In this document: piece after piece, positions 1 through 8,610 of the stretch | Numbering within the stretch: the first letter of the stretch is position 1 | Layout: each line of letters starts with the position of its first letter | Origin: Sphingomonadaceae bacterium | GTDB lineage: Bacteria; Pseudomonadota; Alphaproteobacteria; Sphingomonadales; Sphingomonadaceae | Assembly: GCA_027533105.1 (NCBI GenBank) | Contig: JAPZTW010000004.1 | Span: forward strand, 313,013 to 377,012 | Length of the DNA: 64,000 nucleotides | Reading direction: 5' to 3' | Made by a program: the position numbers and the translations under genes | The notes under the pieces: generated by a model | The model's input: the letters and a program-made list of their open reading frames with translations, nothing else | What the model was told of the DNA's origin: nothing | The model's database searches: none

Positions 1-1126
1 GCCGCAGCTCGGCACCGCCCATGCCGCCCTGCAGGCCAAGGGTGCCTTGAGTGCCTTTTCAGGGCATGTGGTGGTATGCTTTGGTGACGTTCCATTCCTG
101 CTTGGTGACACTGTAAGGCGCCTTTGCGATGCCGTGACCGGCGGTGCGCAGGTTGCCGTACTGGGGTTCCGCCCGGCCGATACCGCCGCCTATGGCCGGA
201 TCATCGCCGAGGCCGATGGCACGGTCCGCAAGATGGTCGAACACAAGGATGCCTCGCCTGAGGAGCGTGCGGTAAACCTCTGTAATTCAGGCGTTATTGT
301 TGCGCATAGCAAGGACATGTGGCGGCTGCTCGAAGCGGTCGGCAACGATAACGCGGCGGGCGAGTACTACCTCCCCGATGTCGCCACCAATGCCATTGCC
401 GAAGGCGGCCGGGTCGTGGTGGTCGAAGCCCCCGAATCCGAAGTCATGGGCATCAACAGCCGCGCCGAACTGGCCGAGGCGGAACTGCGCTGGCAGCAGC
501 GCCGCCGCCGCGAGGCGATGGACGATGGCGCCTCGCTGATCGCTCCGGAAACGGTGTGGTTTTCGTGGGATACGCAGCTGGGCCGCGACGTGCTGGTCGA
601 GCCGAACGTGGTCTTCGGACCTGGCGTGAAGGTGGCCGATGGCGTCAAAATCCGCGCTTTCTGCCACCTCGAGGGCGCGCACCTGGCCAGCGGGGTCGAG
701 GTTGGCCCCTATGCCCGCCTGCGGCCTGGGACGGTGCTGGAAGAAAAGGCCAAGATCGGCAATTTCGTCGAGGTCAAGAAGGCCGTTATGGGCAAGGGCG
801 CCAAGGCGAACCACCTGTCCTACATCGGCGATGCCGAGGTAGGAGCGGGGGCGAATATTGGCGCTGGCACGATCACCTGCAATTATGACGGTTACTTCAA
901 GTACAAGACCGTGATCGGTGAAGGAGCCTTCATCGGCTCCAACTCCGCGCTGGTCGCTCCGGTCAAGATCGGCCGCGACGCGATCGTCGCCGCCGGCAGC
1001 GCGGTGACCCGCGACGTGATGGACGGCGAACTGCGGATCGTGCGCGGCGAACAACTGGTCAAGCCGGGCTGGGCCGACCGGTTCCACGACGCGATGAAAA
1101 AGAAGAAGGCCGAGAAGAAAGGCTAG
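1..1126 (+). CDS. glmU: Bifunctional UDP-N-acetylglucosamine pyrophosphorylase / glucosamine-1-phosphate N-acetyltransferase, 5' end missing
   Basis: Makes UDP-GlcNAc for peptidoglycan and lipopolysaccharide in the cytoplasm: acetylates GlcN-1-P, then uridylates it. The reading frame is open from base 2 and begins inside the uridylyltransferase domain at the QLGTAHA motif, so roughly the first 75-80 residues of a ~450-residue protein lie outside the window. The rest of the nucleotidyltransferase domain is followed by a left-handed beta-helix of hexapeptide repeats. The acetyltransferase signature around ANHLSYIGDA (catalytic His) and GAGTITCNYDG is intact, and the C-terminus is lysine-rich. 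glmS, the enzyme two steps upstream in the same pathway, lies 600 bases downstream, with a toxin-antitoxin pair between them. The TTG at base 47 is an internal codon, not the start. Confidence 0.97.
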   Translation, partial: PQLGTAHAALQAKGALSAFSGHVVVCFGDVPFLLGDTVRRLCDAVTGGAQVAVLGFRPADTAAYGRIIAEADGTVRKMVEHKDASPEERAVNLCNSGVIVAHSKDMWRLLEAVGNDNAAGEYYLPDVATNAIAEGGRVVVVEAPESEVMGINSRAELAEAELRWQQRRRREAMDDGASLIAPETVWFSWDTQLGRDVLVEPNVVFGPGVKVADGVKIRAFCHLEGAHLASGVEVGPYARLRPGTVLEEKAKIGNFVEVKKAVMGKGAKANHLSYIGDAEVGAGANIGAGTITCNYDGYFKYKTVIGEGAFIGSNSALVAPVKIGRDAIVAAGSAVTRDVMDGELRIVRGEQLVKPGWADRFHDAMKKKKAEKKG

Positions 1127-1132
1127 GGCCTG

Positions 1133-1167
1133 TTGACATGATATCGTGATATGATATCAAGATATCA
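1133..1167 (+). promoter_or_regulatory. vapBC promoter and inverted-repeat operator, probably leaderless
   Basis: TTGACA at 1133-1138 and TATCAA at 1155-1160 are separated by 16 bases, which puts the expected transcription start at or next to the vapB ATG (1168). There is no Shine-Dalgarno sequence before that ATG, so the mRNA is probably leaderless. The bases 1139-1167 form a 29-base inverted repeat centred on 1153 with a single mismatched pair (1146/1160). It is built from four GATATC-like units whose centres are spaced 8, 5 and 8 bases. This is what an autorepressing VapB/VapC operator looks like; the regulatory role is inferred. Confidence 0.7.
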
Positions 1168-1353
1168 ATGACTCGTATCCTGGCCGATCTGCCCGAGGAA
1201 GATATCCGGTGGCTTGATGCCCGCGCGGCGGAGCAGGGCAAGTCGCGTGCGGCAGTACTGCGCGAGGCGGTGCAGGCCTATCGCACCCAGGCCGAGCAGC
1301 AGGGGATCGAGCGCTATTTCGGCATCTGGGCCGGGCGGGAGCGCGGATCGTGA
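1168..1353 (+). CDS. vapB: VapB-like ribbon-helix-helix antitoxin
   Basis: A 61-residue protein with the pattern of a ribbon-helix-helix (CopG/Arc-type) DNA-binding N-terminus (TRILADLPEEDIRWLDARA) followed by an amphipathic helix (SRAAVLREAVQAYR) and a C-terminal tail that would wrap the toxin. It stops within the start of the PIN-domain gene (4-base GTGA overlap), the usual antitoxin-toxin coupling. It should neutralize the downstream toxin and repress its own promoter through the symmetric GATATC element immediately upstream. No ribosome binding site precedes the ATG, in keeping with a leaderless transcript. Confidence 0.85.
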   Translation: MTRILADLPEEDIRWLDARAAEQGKSRAAVLREAVQAYRTQAEQQGIERYFGIWAGRERGS

Positions 1354-1718
1354 CGGTTGCCGCCTTCGATACGGCGATCCTGCTGGATGCCTTGCAAGGC
1401 CATGGCGGGGCTGGCGCCGAGCTGCAGCGCTATCGCCAGCGCTTCATCAGCCGCCTTAGCTGGATCGAGATCATGTCGCGCGCCCAGCCCGACGACGTCC
1501 AGCGCGCCGAAGGCTTCCTCTCGCATTTCGGCGTGGTCGAGGTGAGCGACGAGATTGCCCGCTGCGCCGCCCAGCTGCGCGGCCAGCGGTCCGGGCTTTC
1601 GATTGACAACGCGGTGATCCTGGCATCGGCGCAAGTGGCCGGCAGGATCCTCGTGACACGCAATACCAAGGATTTTCCGGCGACCATGCCGGGCATCCGG
1701 GTTCCCTATACCCTCTAG
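1350..1718 (+). CDS. vapC: VapC-like PIN-domain toxin ribonuclease
   Basis: A 122-residue PIN domain with GTG start overlapping the vapB stop. The four acidic residues of the Mg-dependent active site are visible: D in AFDTAILLDAL near the N-terminus, E in SWIEIMSR, D in LSIDNAVILAS and D in TRNTKDF. VapC toxins are endoribonucleases that cut tRNA or rRNA when the antitoxin is degraded; the target here cannot be read from sequence. The length is slightly short of the ~130 typical of the family, but all core motifs are present, so the toxin is probably active. It ends 15 bases before glmS. Confidence 0.87.
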   Translation: MTVAAFDTAILLDALQGHGGAGAELQRYRQRFISRLSWIEIMSRAQPDDVQRAEGFLSHFGVVEVSDEIARCAAQLRGQRSGLSIDNAVILASAQVAGRILVTRNTKDFPATMPGIRVPYTL

Positions 1719-1733
1719 TGAAAGCAAGTTCCC

Positions 1734-3557
1734 ATGTGCGGCATTATCGGCATCGTCGGCAAGGAAGAGGTGGCAGAGCGGCTGGTCGACGGCCTGCGGC
1801 GGATGGAATACCGCGGCTATGACAGCGCCGGGGTCTGCACGCTTCATGATGGCCAGCTGATCCGCCGCCGCGCGCCGGGCAAGCTGTTCAATCTGGTCAA
1901 GGAGCTGGCCCGCGATCCTGCGCCCGGTTCGGTCGGCATTGCCCATACCCGCTGGGCCACCCATGGCGCGCCGACTGCGGCCAATGCGCACCCGCATGCC
2001 ACCGACGTGCTGGCGCTCGTCCACAATGGCATCATCGAGAATTTCAAACCGCTGCGCGAGGCGCTGACCGCGCGCGGCCGCACGTTCGAGAGCGATACCG
2101 ATACCGAAGTGGTCGCCCACCTGCTGTCCGAAGCGGTCGAGGCCGGGGCCAGTCCGGAAGAGGCGGTCAAGGCCACCCTGCCGCAGCTGCGCGGGGCCTT
2201 TGCCCTGGCGATCGCCTTCAAGGATCATCCCGACATGCTGATCGGCGCGCGGCTCGGCTCGCCGCTGGTGGTCGGCCATGCCGATGGCGAGACCTATCTG
2301 GGATCAGACGCCCTGGCGCTGGCCCCGCTGACCCAGCAGATCACCTACCTTGAGGAAGGCGACTGGGTCGTGATCACGCGTGAGGGCGCGCAGATTTTCG
2401 ACTCTGCGAACCAGCCCGTCGAGCGCCCTGTCACCCAGTCCGGCGCGACCGCAGCGGCGGTGGAAAAGGGCAATTTCAAGCACTTCATGCAGAAGGAGAT
2501 CTTCGAGCAGCCCACCGTCGTGGCGCAGACGCTGAACAGCTATATCCGCCAGGTCGATCAGTCGGTCGCGCTGCCGCAGTTCGATTTCGACCTGTCCAGC
2601 ATCAGCCGCGTGACGATCGTGGCCTGTGGGACCAGCTATTACGCCGGGATGGTCGCCAAGTACTGGTTCGAACAGTTCGCGCGCCTGCCGGTCGACATCG
2701 ATGTGGCCAGCGAATTCCGCTATCGCGACCCGGTGCTGGAGCCGGGCGGGCTGGCGCTGTTCATCTCGCAGAGCGGGGAGACCGCCGATACCCTGGCCGC
2801 GCTGCGCCACTGCAAGGCCGCCGGGCAGACCATCGCCGTGGTGGTCAACGTGCCGACCAGTTCCATGGCGCGCGAGGCGGACCTGCTCCTGCCCACCCAT
2901 GCCGGGCCGGAAATCGGCGTGGCCAGCACCAAGGCCTTTACCTGCCAGCTGGCCGTGCTGGCCGCGCTGGCCGCGCACATGGCGGTGAAGCGCGGGCGGA
3001 TGAGCCGGGCCGAAGAGGCCGAGGTGGTCGATCACCTGCTCCAGGCCCCGGCCAGCCTCAACGCCGCGCTGGCGCACGATGCCGATATCGCGGCCATGGC
3101 CCACCTGATCGCACCGGCGCGCGACGTGCTCTACCTCGGGCGCGGGCCGGACTATCCGCTGGCCCTGGAAGGCGCGCTGAAGCTCAAGGAAATCAGCTAC
3201 ATCCATGCCGAGGGCTATGCCTCGGGCGAAATGAAGCACGGCCCGATCGCGCTGATCGACGAAGCCGTGCCGGTGATCGTGCTCGCGCCGTCCGGCCCGC
3301 TGTTCGAAAAGACCGTGTCGAACATGCAGGAAGTGCGCGCCCGTGGCGGCAAGATCGTGCTGGTATCCGACCGGGAAGGGCTGGACGAGGCGGGCGAGGG
3401 GTGCCTGGCTACGATCGAGATGCCCAAGGTCCACCCGCTGATCGCGCCGCTGGTCTATGCCGTGCCGGTGCAGCTGCTGGCCTATCACGTGGCCTGCGTG
3501 AAAGGCACCGATGTCGACCAGCCGCGCAATCTGGCGAAATCGGTCACCGTGGAGTAG
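1734..3557 (+). CDS. glmS: Glutamine--fructose-6-phosphate aminotransferase (isomerizing)
   Basis: First committed step of hexosamine synthesis: fructose-6-P + glutamine to glucosamine-6-P + glutamate. The 607-residue length is full size. The mature N-terminus MCGIIGIVG provides the catalytic Cys (after Met removal) of the class II glutamine amidotransferase domain, with HTRWATHG and HNGIIENF motifs following. Two SIS (sugar isomerase) domains follow: CGTSYYAGMVAKYW and SQSGETADTLAAL in the first, EGYASGEMKHGPIALID in the second. The C-terminus DQPRNLAKSVTVE is the conserved catalytic tail. The start is fixed by the required Met-Cys. It forms a pathway pair with glmU, interrupted only by vapBC. 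Confidence 0.98.
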   Translation: MCGIIGIVGKEEVAERLVDGLRRMEYRGYDSAGVCTLHDGQLIRRRAPGKLFNLVKELARDPAPGSVGIAHTRWATHGAPTAANAHPHATDVLALVHNGIIENFKPLREALTARGRTFESDTDTEVVAHLLSEAVEAGASPEEAVKATLPQLRGAFALAIAFKDHPDMLIGARLGSPLVVGHADGETYLGSDALALAPLTQQITYLEEGDWVVITREGAQIFDSANQPVERPVTQSGATAAAVEKGNFKHFMQKEIFEQPTVVAQTLNSYIRQVDQSVALPQFDFDLSSISRVTIVACGTSYYAGMVAKYWFEQFARLPVDIDVASEFRYRDPVLEPGGLALFISQSGETADTLAALRHCKAAGQTIAVVVNVPTSSMAREADLLLPTHAGPEIGVASTKAFTCQLAVLAALAAHMAVKRGRMSRAEEAEVVDHLLQAPASLNAALAHDADIAAMAHLIAPARDVLYLGRGPDYPLALEGALKLKEISYIHAEGYASGEMKHGPIALIDEAVPVIVLAPSGPLFEKTVSNMQEVRARGGKIVLVSDREGLDEAGEGCLATIEMPKVHPLIAPLVYAVPVQLLAYHVACVKGTDVDQPRNLAKSVTVE

Positions 3558-3593
3558 CAAATCGGTAGCCTAGGGTTTACGCGACGCTAACAT

Positions 3594-5969
3594 TTGCCCG
3601 GTACATCCGGGAGGGTGAGTAAGAACAGTCCATCCACTTCGAACCTTCCGCGCGAATTGCCGGTGATGGCGGTCCTTGGCCTCGCCGACCCCGGCGATGC
3701 GGACTGGGCGCGGCTGCGCGGCGTGCAGTATTCGAACCTGGCGACTGTCGCCAAGGCACGGGTGGTGGCTCAGGTCATTGCCGCGCTGGGCGTGGTCTGG
3801 CTCTACGCCGAATGGATCCATCTGGCCGCGCTGGCGGTCTGGTTGGTGGCGCTGGGCGCAAGTCTTTATCACGGTGTCCGGATCGACAGCACCTTGGCGG
3901 ATGCCGATCAGCGCCGGATGTCGCGCGACGAGGTCAAGCGGCAGTCGCTCGGGGCGATCCTCAATGCCCTGGCCTGGGTTGTGCCGATGCTTGGCTTCGC
4001 GCCTTTCGGCGATGTCACCACGCATCTGGAGATGTGGGCGATTACCGCCATGTTGCTGACGGCCTCGGCCGTGGTCCTGCCCGCCGTACCGCTCGCCAAC
4101 GTGTTGTTTGCCGGGGTGGTTGGCGCGGGTTCGATCATCAGCCTGCTGTGGTCGGGCATGTTCGAAATGGCGCTTGTTACGCTGGCCTGGCTGGCGGTCA
4201 TCGCGATCGGTTCGATCGAGAATGCCCGCTCGTTCCTGACCGCGCGGGTGGCCGAAGCGGCCATGGCGGAAAAGAACGAGGTCGTCTCGCTGCTGCTGCG
4301 CGAGTTCGAGGAAGGCGAGGCCGACTGGCTGTGGCAGATCGATACGACCCGTCGGGTCCGTTCGGTCAGCCCGCGCTTTGCCTTTGCCCTGGGCAAGACG
4401 GCGGAAGAAATCGACGGCAAGCCGTTTGTTCAGCTGATTGCCGGCCCGGCCTGGGAAACCGGCCAGTTTCCTGCCAGCCTCCACGATCTGGCCGAGCGGC
4501 TGAAGCGGCGCGAAAGCTTTTCCAACCTGATCGTGCGCGTCGTGATCAACGGCGAGAAGCGCTGGTGGGAGCTGTCCGGCACGCCCAAGTTCGATGACAA
4601 GGGTGCCTTCGACGGGTTCCGCGGGGTCGGATCGGATGTCACGGCGCAGCGCGAGAGCTCCGAGAAGATCGCCCACATGGCGCGCTTCGACACGCTGACC
4701 AGCCTGCCCAACCGCATGATGCTGACCGAGGCGCTGGGCGAGGCCCTGCGCTATGCGGCCCAATGGCGGACCAAGTGCGCCTTCATGATGATCGACCTCG
4801 ACCGGTTCAAGGCGGTCAACGATACCCTGGGCCACCTGGTCGGCGACCAGTTGCTGGCCCGCGTTTCCGAACGCCTCAAGTCGATCCTGACCGATAACGA
4901 GCTGATCGGCCGCCTCGGCGGTGACGAATTCGCGATCGTGGTGCGCGATGCCTCTGACAAGCAGCGGATGCAGCAAGTGGCCGAGCAGGTGATTCACCTG
5001 CTGTCGCAGCCCTACGAAGTGGACCACCATACCCTGTTCATCGGCGCCAGCATCGGTTCCGCGGTTGGCCCGCGCGACGGCAACACGGTCGAGACCCTGA
5101 TGCGCAATGCCGACCTGGCGCTGTACCGCGCCAAGGAAGAGGGCGGCGGCCAGCACTGCAATTACGAACCATCGCTCCATGCCAGCGCGGAAGAGCGCCG
5201 CAAGCTCGAGTTCTCGCTGCGCCGCGCGCTGGAGAACGAGGAGTTCATCCTCAATTACCAGCCGGTGGTCGATGCCCGCGAGGAAACCATCGTCAGCTTC
5301 GAGGCCCTGCTGCGCTGGAAGAGCGAAGAGCATGGCATGGTCAGCCCCGCCAAGTTCATCCCGCTGGCGGAGGATACCCGGCTGATCGTGCCGATCGGCG
5401 AATGGGTGCTGCGCCAGGCCTGCCGCGAGGCCGTCAACTGGCCCGGCCAGGTCAAGGTGGCGGTCAACGTTTCGGGCGAACAGCTGCTCGACCCCGGCTT
5501 CGTCCCCAGCGTGGTGACGGCCCTCTCAACCTCGGGCCTGCCGCCGCAGCGGCTGGAGATCGAGGTGACCGAATCGATCTTCGTGCGCGATGCCAACCTG
5601 GCCCGCCGCGCTCTGGAGCAGATCATGGCGCTGGGCTGCGGGATCGCGCTTGACGATTTCGGCACCGGCTATTCGTCGCTGGCCTATATCCGCAATCTGC
5701 GCTTCTCGACGATCAAGATCGACCGCAGCTTCGTCCAGGGTGCCTCCGCTGGCAGCCCGGAAAGCCTTGCGATCATCCGCGCCGTGGTGGCGATGGCGGA
5801 AAGCCTCGACATGTCGACCACGGCCGAAGGCGTGGAGACCGAGCGCGAGCTCGAGATCATCCGTGGCCTGGGCTGCCGCAAGATCCAGGGCTATTACTTC
5901 GGCCGGCCAATGTCCTCGTTCGATGCGCGCGGGCTGTTCGCCCGTTCGGACCTGCGCCAGGCCGTCTAG
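3594..5969 (+). CDS. Membrane PAS-GGDEF-EAL cyclic-di-GMP turnover protein
   Basis: About 790 residues. The N-terminal ~220 residues contain several hydrophobic helices (for example VWLYAEWIHLAALAVWLVAL and AITAMLLTASAVVLPAV), giving a membrane sensor module. A PAS-like region spans ~residues 235-350, then a GGDEF diguanylate cyclase domain with intact GGDEF at 442-446 and an EAL phosphodiesterase domain with EAL at 570-572, DDFGTGYSSL and IKIDRSFV motifs. Both catalytic sets look complete, so it could make or degrade c-di-GMP. The start is uncertain: TTG 3594, GTG 3615 (directly after GGGAGG) and ATG 3666 are all in frame, and none has an ideal ribosome site. It ends 15 bases from the convergent purQ. 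Confidence 0.9.
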   Translation: MPGTSGRVSKNSPSTSNLPRELPVMAVLGLADPGDADWARLRGVQYSNLATVAKARVVAQVIAALGVVWLYAEWIHLAALAVWLVALGASLYHGVRIDSTLADADQRRMSRDEVKRQSLGAILNALAWVVPMLGFAPFGDVTTHLEMWAITAMLLTASAVVLPAVPLANVLFAGVVGAGSIISLLWSGMFEMALVTLAWLAVIAIGSIENARSFLTARVAEAAMAEKNEVVSLLLREFEEGEADWLWQIDTTRRVRSVSPRFAFALGKTAEEIDGKPFVQLIAGPAWETGQFPASLHDLAERLKRRESFSNLIVRVVINGEKRWWELSGTPKFDDKGAFDGFRGVGSDVTAQRESSEKIAHMARFDTLTSLPNRMMLTEALGEALRYAAQWRTKCAFMMIDLDRFKAVNDTLGHLVGDQLLARVSERLKSILTDNELIGRLGGDEFAIVVRDASDKQRMQQVAEQVIHLLSQPYEVDHHTLFIGASIGSAVGPRDGNTVETLMRNADLALYRAKEEGGGQHCNYEPSLHASAEERRKLEFSLRRALENEEFILNYQPVVDAREETIVSFEALLRWKSEEHGMVSPAKFIPLAEDTRLIVPIGEWVLRQACREAVNWPGQVKVAVNVSGEQLLDPGFVPSVVTALSTSGLPPQRLEIEVTESIFVRDANLARRALEQIMALGCGIALDDFGTGYSSLAYIRNLRFSTIKIDRSFVQGASAGSPESLAIIRAVVAMAESLDMSTTAEGVETERELEIIRGLGCRKIQGYYFGRPMSSFDARGLFARSDLRQAV

Positions 5970-5984
5970 ATCGAGGCCGATCGG

Positions 5985-6662
5985 TCAGGCCGAGACGAGC
6001 CCCCGGACCGCGCTTTCGAACAGCGCGCGGCCATCGGTGCCGCCCTGCGCCGGTTCAATCACGCGCTCGGGGTGCGGCATCATGCCCAGGACGTTGCCAG
6101 CGGCATTGAGCACCCCGGCGATATCGCGGGCCGAACCGTTGACCGGCTCGGCATAGCGGAACGCCACCCGGCCTTCGCCTTCGAGCCGGTCGAGCGTCTC
6201 GGCATCGGCGAAGTAGTTGCCATCGTGGTGCGCCACCGGGATCACGATTTCCTGCCCGGCGCTGTAACCGGCGGTAAACAGGCTCTGCGCGTTCTCGACC
6301 TTCAGCTTCACTTCGCGGCAGACAAAGCGAATCCCGGCATTGCGCATCAGTGCACCGGGCAGCAGGCCGGCCTCGGTCAGCACCTGGAAGCCGTTGCAGA
6401 CGCCCAGCACGGGCACGCCCCGGTTGGCGGCGGCGATCACCGCCTGCATGATCGGGCTGCGCGCCGCCATGGCGCCCGAGCGCAGGTAATCGCCATAGGA
6501 GAACCCGCCGGGCAGGGCGATGAAGTCCAGCCCATCGGGCAGGGAGGCATCGCCGTGCCAGACCCGGTGCGGCGCGGTGCCGGAAACCTTTTCCAACGCG
6601 TCGGCCATGTCCCGGTCGCAGTTCGAACCGGGAAAGGTGATCACGGCCGAACGAAAGCTCAC
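5985..6662 (-). CDS. purQ: Phosphoribosylformylglycinamidine synthase subunit PurQ (glutamine amidotransferase)
   Basis: A 225-residue class I glutamine amidotransferase that hydrolyses glutamine and channels ammonia to PurL in step 4 of purine synthesis. The nucleophile Cys sits in LGVCNGFQ, with the triad His/Glu in [11 protein letters not shown]. Other family marks are the N-terminal FPGSNCDRD and [13 protein letters not shown]. The small size shows that the organism uses the split PurS/PurQ/PurL complex rather than the fused PurL of gammaproteobacteria. The ATG overlaps the purS stop by 4 bases (ATGA). The large subunit purL is not in this window. Confidence 0.97.
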   Translation of the reverse strand: MSFRSAVITFPGSNCDRDMADALEKVSGTAPHRVWHGDASLPDGLDFIALPGGFSYGDYLRSGAMAARSPIMQAVIAAANRGVPVLGVCNGFQVLTEAGLLPGALMRNAGIRFVCREVKLKVENAQSLFTAGYSAGQEIVIPVAHHDGNYFADAETLDRLEGEGRVAFRYAEPVNGSARDIAGVLNAAGNVLGMMPHPERVIEPAQGGTDGRALFESAVRGLVSA

Positions 6663-6895
6663 GGCTGCACCCGTTCGATGCGGTAGTTTTCGATCACGGT
6701 GTTGGTCAGCAGCTTGCTGGCCATTTCCTCAAGCTGGGCGTCGGTCACGCTGGCATCGACTTCCAGCTCGATCATCTTGCCGGCGCGCACGTCCTGCACG
6801 CCGTGGATGCCCAGGCCCTCGATCGCATGGTGGATCGCCCGGCCTTGCGGGTCGAGCACCCCGTTCTTGAGGCTAACGAATACGCGGACCTTCAT
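6659..6895 (-). CDS. purS: Phosphoribosylformylglycinamidine synthase subunit PurS
   Basis: A 78-residue protein starting [21 protein letters not shown], the canonical PurS beginning, with the conserved ALEGLG-like segment ([18 protein letters not shown]). PurS dimers bridge PurQ and PurL and form the ammonia channel. It is translationally coupled to purQ (4-base overlap). The 82 bases between its start and the aquaporin stop codon (6896-6977) must hold the purSQ promoter, unless the two genes are read through from the ars operon upstream; no clear promoter hexamers were recognised there. Confidence 0.95.
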   Translation of the reverse strand: MKVRVFVSLKNGVLDPQGRAIHHAIEGLGIHGVQDVRAGKMIELEVDASVTDAQLEEMASKLLTNTVIENYRIERVQP

Positions 6896-6977
6896 GAGCG
6901 GCCTTTCGGACTGGAAACAGCGGAGTCGCGCGGGCCTATGCCGCCAGAATGCCCCCGGGGCAAGCGTCCTGCGGTGA

Positions 6978-7640
6978 TCATCCCCGGTCGGGGAACAGGC
7001 CGAGGGCGAGCAGGTGGGCCGTCAGGGCCCCGGCCAGCTGCGCAGCAATGAAGCCGGGCACGTCCGGCGGCGCGATTCCGGCGAAGCTGTCACTCAGGCT
7101 GCGGGCAATCGTGATCGCCGGATTGGCAAAGCTGGTTGAGCTGGTGAACCAGTAGCCGGCCACGATGTAGAGCGCAACGCTGACGGGCACCGCCTCGGGC
7201 TTGTGGCGCAGTGTCCCGAGGATCGTCAGGACCAGGCCGAAGGTTGCCACGAATTCGCCCAGCCATTGGCCCATGCCGGTCCGCGCCTTGGCCGAGACTT
7301 GCAGGATCGGCAGATCGAACATGGCGTGGGCCAGCCAGACGCCCAGCACACCCGCTGCGACCTGCGCAAGCACCACCAGCGCCGCGCCTTTCCAGCAGCA
7401 CTCGCCGCGCAGGCGCATGACCAGCGTCACCGCCGGATTGAACTGCGCGCCCGAAACCGGCCTCAGCATGGTAATCAGCACATAGAGGATCGCACCGGTC
7501 GCCAGGGTATTGCCCAGCAGGGCGACGGCCAGGTTCCCGCCGGCCAGTCGCTCGGCCATGATCCCGGAGCCGACCACGGTGGCAAAGAGCAGGAGGCTGC
7601 CTATCGCCTCGCCCAGCAGCTTGCGGGAAAAGGCGCTCAT
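6978..7640 (-). CDS. aqpS: Aquaglyceroporin of arsenic operon (AqpS-like MIP channel)
   Basis: A 220-residue MIP-family channel with six hydrophobic segments and both signature loops: NPA in GAQFNPAVTLV and NPA in FANPAITIARS, the latter followed by the selectivity-filter Arg. It is the last gene of arsR-arsI-arsC-aqpS and overlaps arsC by 4 bases (ATGA). In Sinorhizobium-type operons an aquaglyceroporin (AqpS) replaces the ArsB/Acr3 pump: ArsC reduces arsenate and the resulting neutral arsenous acid leaves down its gradient through the channel. That role is inferred here from gene context; no arsenite pump gene is present in the operon. Confidence 0.9.
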   Translation of the reverse strand: MSAFSRKLLGEAIGSLLLFATVVGSGIMAERLAGGNLAVALLGNTLATGAILYVLITMLRPVSGAQFNPAVTLVMRLRGECCWKGAALVVLAQVAAGVLGVWLAHAMFDLPILQVSAKARTGMGQWLGEFVATFGLVLTILGTLRHKPEAVPVSVALYIVAGYWFTSSTSFANPAITIARSLSDSFAGIAPPDVPGFIAAQLAGALTAHLLALGLFPDRG

Positions 7641-8140
7641 GCCGCGCCTTCCATCGCGCCGATCCGCGCCAGTTCCGCCTGCAGCGCCCTGGCGTCAAGC
7701 GCGGCGAAGTCGAGCGCGAAGAAGGCTTCGACCCGCATGGTCAGCAAGCGCCAGGTTTCGGCAAAGGCCGCATCGACCGTCGCCTCGTCGCCCTCGACAT
7801 CGGCCGGATCGGGCAGGCCCCAGTGGGCGCGCAGCGGACTGCCGGGGAAGACCGGGCAGGCCTCGCCCGCCGCATTGCCGCAAACGGTGATCGCCAGATC
7901 GATGTCTGGCGCACCGGGACCGGTGAACTCGGTCCAGCTTTTCGAGCGAAAGCTCCCCGGATCGAACCCTTCGCGCGCCAGCAACCGCAGCGCGCCGGGG
8001 TGGGGCACACCCTTGGGCTTGCTGCCCGCCGAGAAGGCCGAAAGCCGGCCCGCGCCGAGGCGGCGGAACAGCGCTTCACCGAGGATCGAACGGGCGGAAT
8101 TGCCGGTGCAGAGCACCAGCACCGAACGCACCTCGGTCAT
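7637..8140 (-). CDS. arsC: Arsenate reductase, low-molecular-weight phosphatase type
   Basis: A 167-residue cytoplasmic enzyme reducing arsenate to arsenite. The N-terminal P-loop CTGNSAR (Cys11, Arg17) is the phosphatase-type CX5R site; Cys87 and Cys95 in TVCGNAAGEACPVFPG provide the disulfide relay of thioredoxin-coupled ArsC. The WGLPDPA motif is typical of the family. The start at 8140 (MTEVRSVLVLC) is set by homology and by the ATGA overlap with the arsI stop; the frame is open upstream but that part is the antisense-quality shadow of arsI. Product arsenite would exit through the overlapping AqpS channel. Confidence 0.95.
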   Translation of the reverse strand: MTEVRSVLVLCTGNSARSILGEALFRRLGAGRLSAFSAGSKPKGVPHPGALRLLAREGFDPGSFRSKSWTEFTGPGAPDIDLAITVCGNAAGEACPVFPGSPLRAHWGLPDPADVEGDEATVDAAFAETWRLLTMRVEAFFALDFAALDARALQAELARIGAMEGAA

Positions 8141-8610
8141 CCGCAGCAGGCCGGCTTGGCAGCTTCGACGACCGGGGCGCAGCAGGCATTTGCCGCCGCA
8201 TTGGCCGAAGCAACGGCGGCCATGTCCGGCCCGGAGCCATAGACGGTCGCCTCGCCGTGGGTCAGGAAGGCTTCCCAGACCACGCCATCGGGGTCGGCGA
8301 TCCAGCTCTTTTCGCTCTTGGCATAGCAACAGGTGGTGGCGCCTTCCTCCAGCACCGGGCGACCCGCGGCTTCAAGCCGACCATAGACTTCGGCCAGTTC
8401 GGCTTCGTCATCGACCTGCAGGCCCAGGTGCTCGATGCCCTTGGCGGCGGTCTGATTGTGCGAGATCGCGAAGTTCACCCGTGGATCGTCAAGCATCCAC
8501 TTGGCATAGTCAGGCTTCACCACGCTGGGCTGCTGGCCGAACAGGCCGGAATAGAAGGCGATCGAGGCGTCGAGATTGTCGACCCCGACATGGACGTGAA
8601 AGCGCTTCAT
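8137..8610 (-). CDS. arsI: ArsI/CadI-type dioxygenase (C-As lyase, glyoxalase fold)
   Basis: A 157-residue vicinal-oxygen-chelate (glyoxalase/bleomycin fold) protein. His5, His61 and Glu113 fit the Fe(II)-binding triad of ArsI, and the adjacent cysteines 94-95 in TTCCYAKSEKSWI are the pair that binds trivalent organoarsenicals in characterized ArsI enzymes, which cleave the carbon-arsenic bond of methylarsenite and aromatic arsenicals. The C-terminus has two further Cys pairs (ACCAPV and PACCG). The older name for such proteins is CadI (cadmium-induced). It overlaps arsR and arsC by 4 bases on each side, so it belongs to the arsenic operon; whether organoarsenicals are real substrates is inference. 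Confidence 0.88.
   Translation of the reverse strand: MKRFHVHVGVDNLDASIAFYSGLFGQQPSVVKPDYAKWMLDDPRVNFAISHNQTAAKGIEHLGLQVDDEAELAEVYGRLEAAGRPVLEEGATTCCYAKSEKSWIADPDGVVWEAFLTHGEATVYGSGPDMAAVASANAAANACCAPVVEAAKPACCG

Noticed and set aside
8141..8329. Upstream extension of arsC to 8329
   Set aside because: The extra 63 residues overlap arsI and lack phosphatase-family character; the ATG at 8140 gives the P-loop at the normal position and a standard ATGA overlap.
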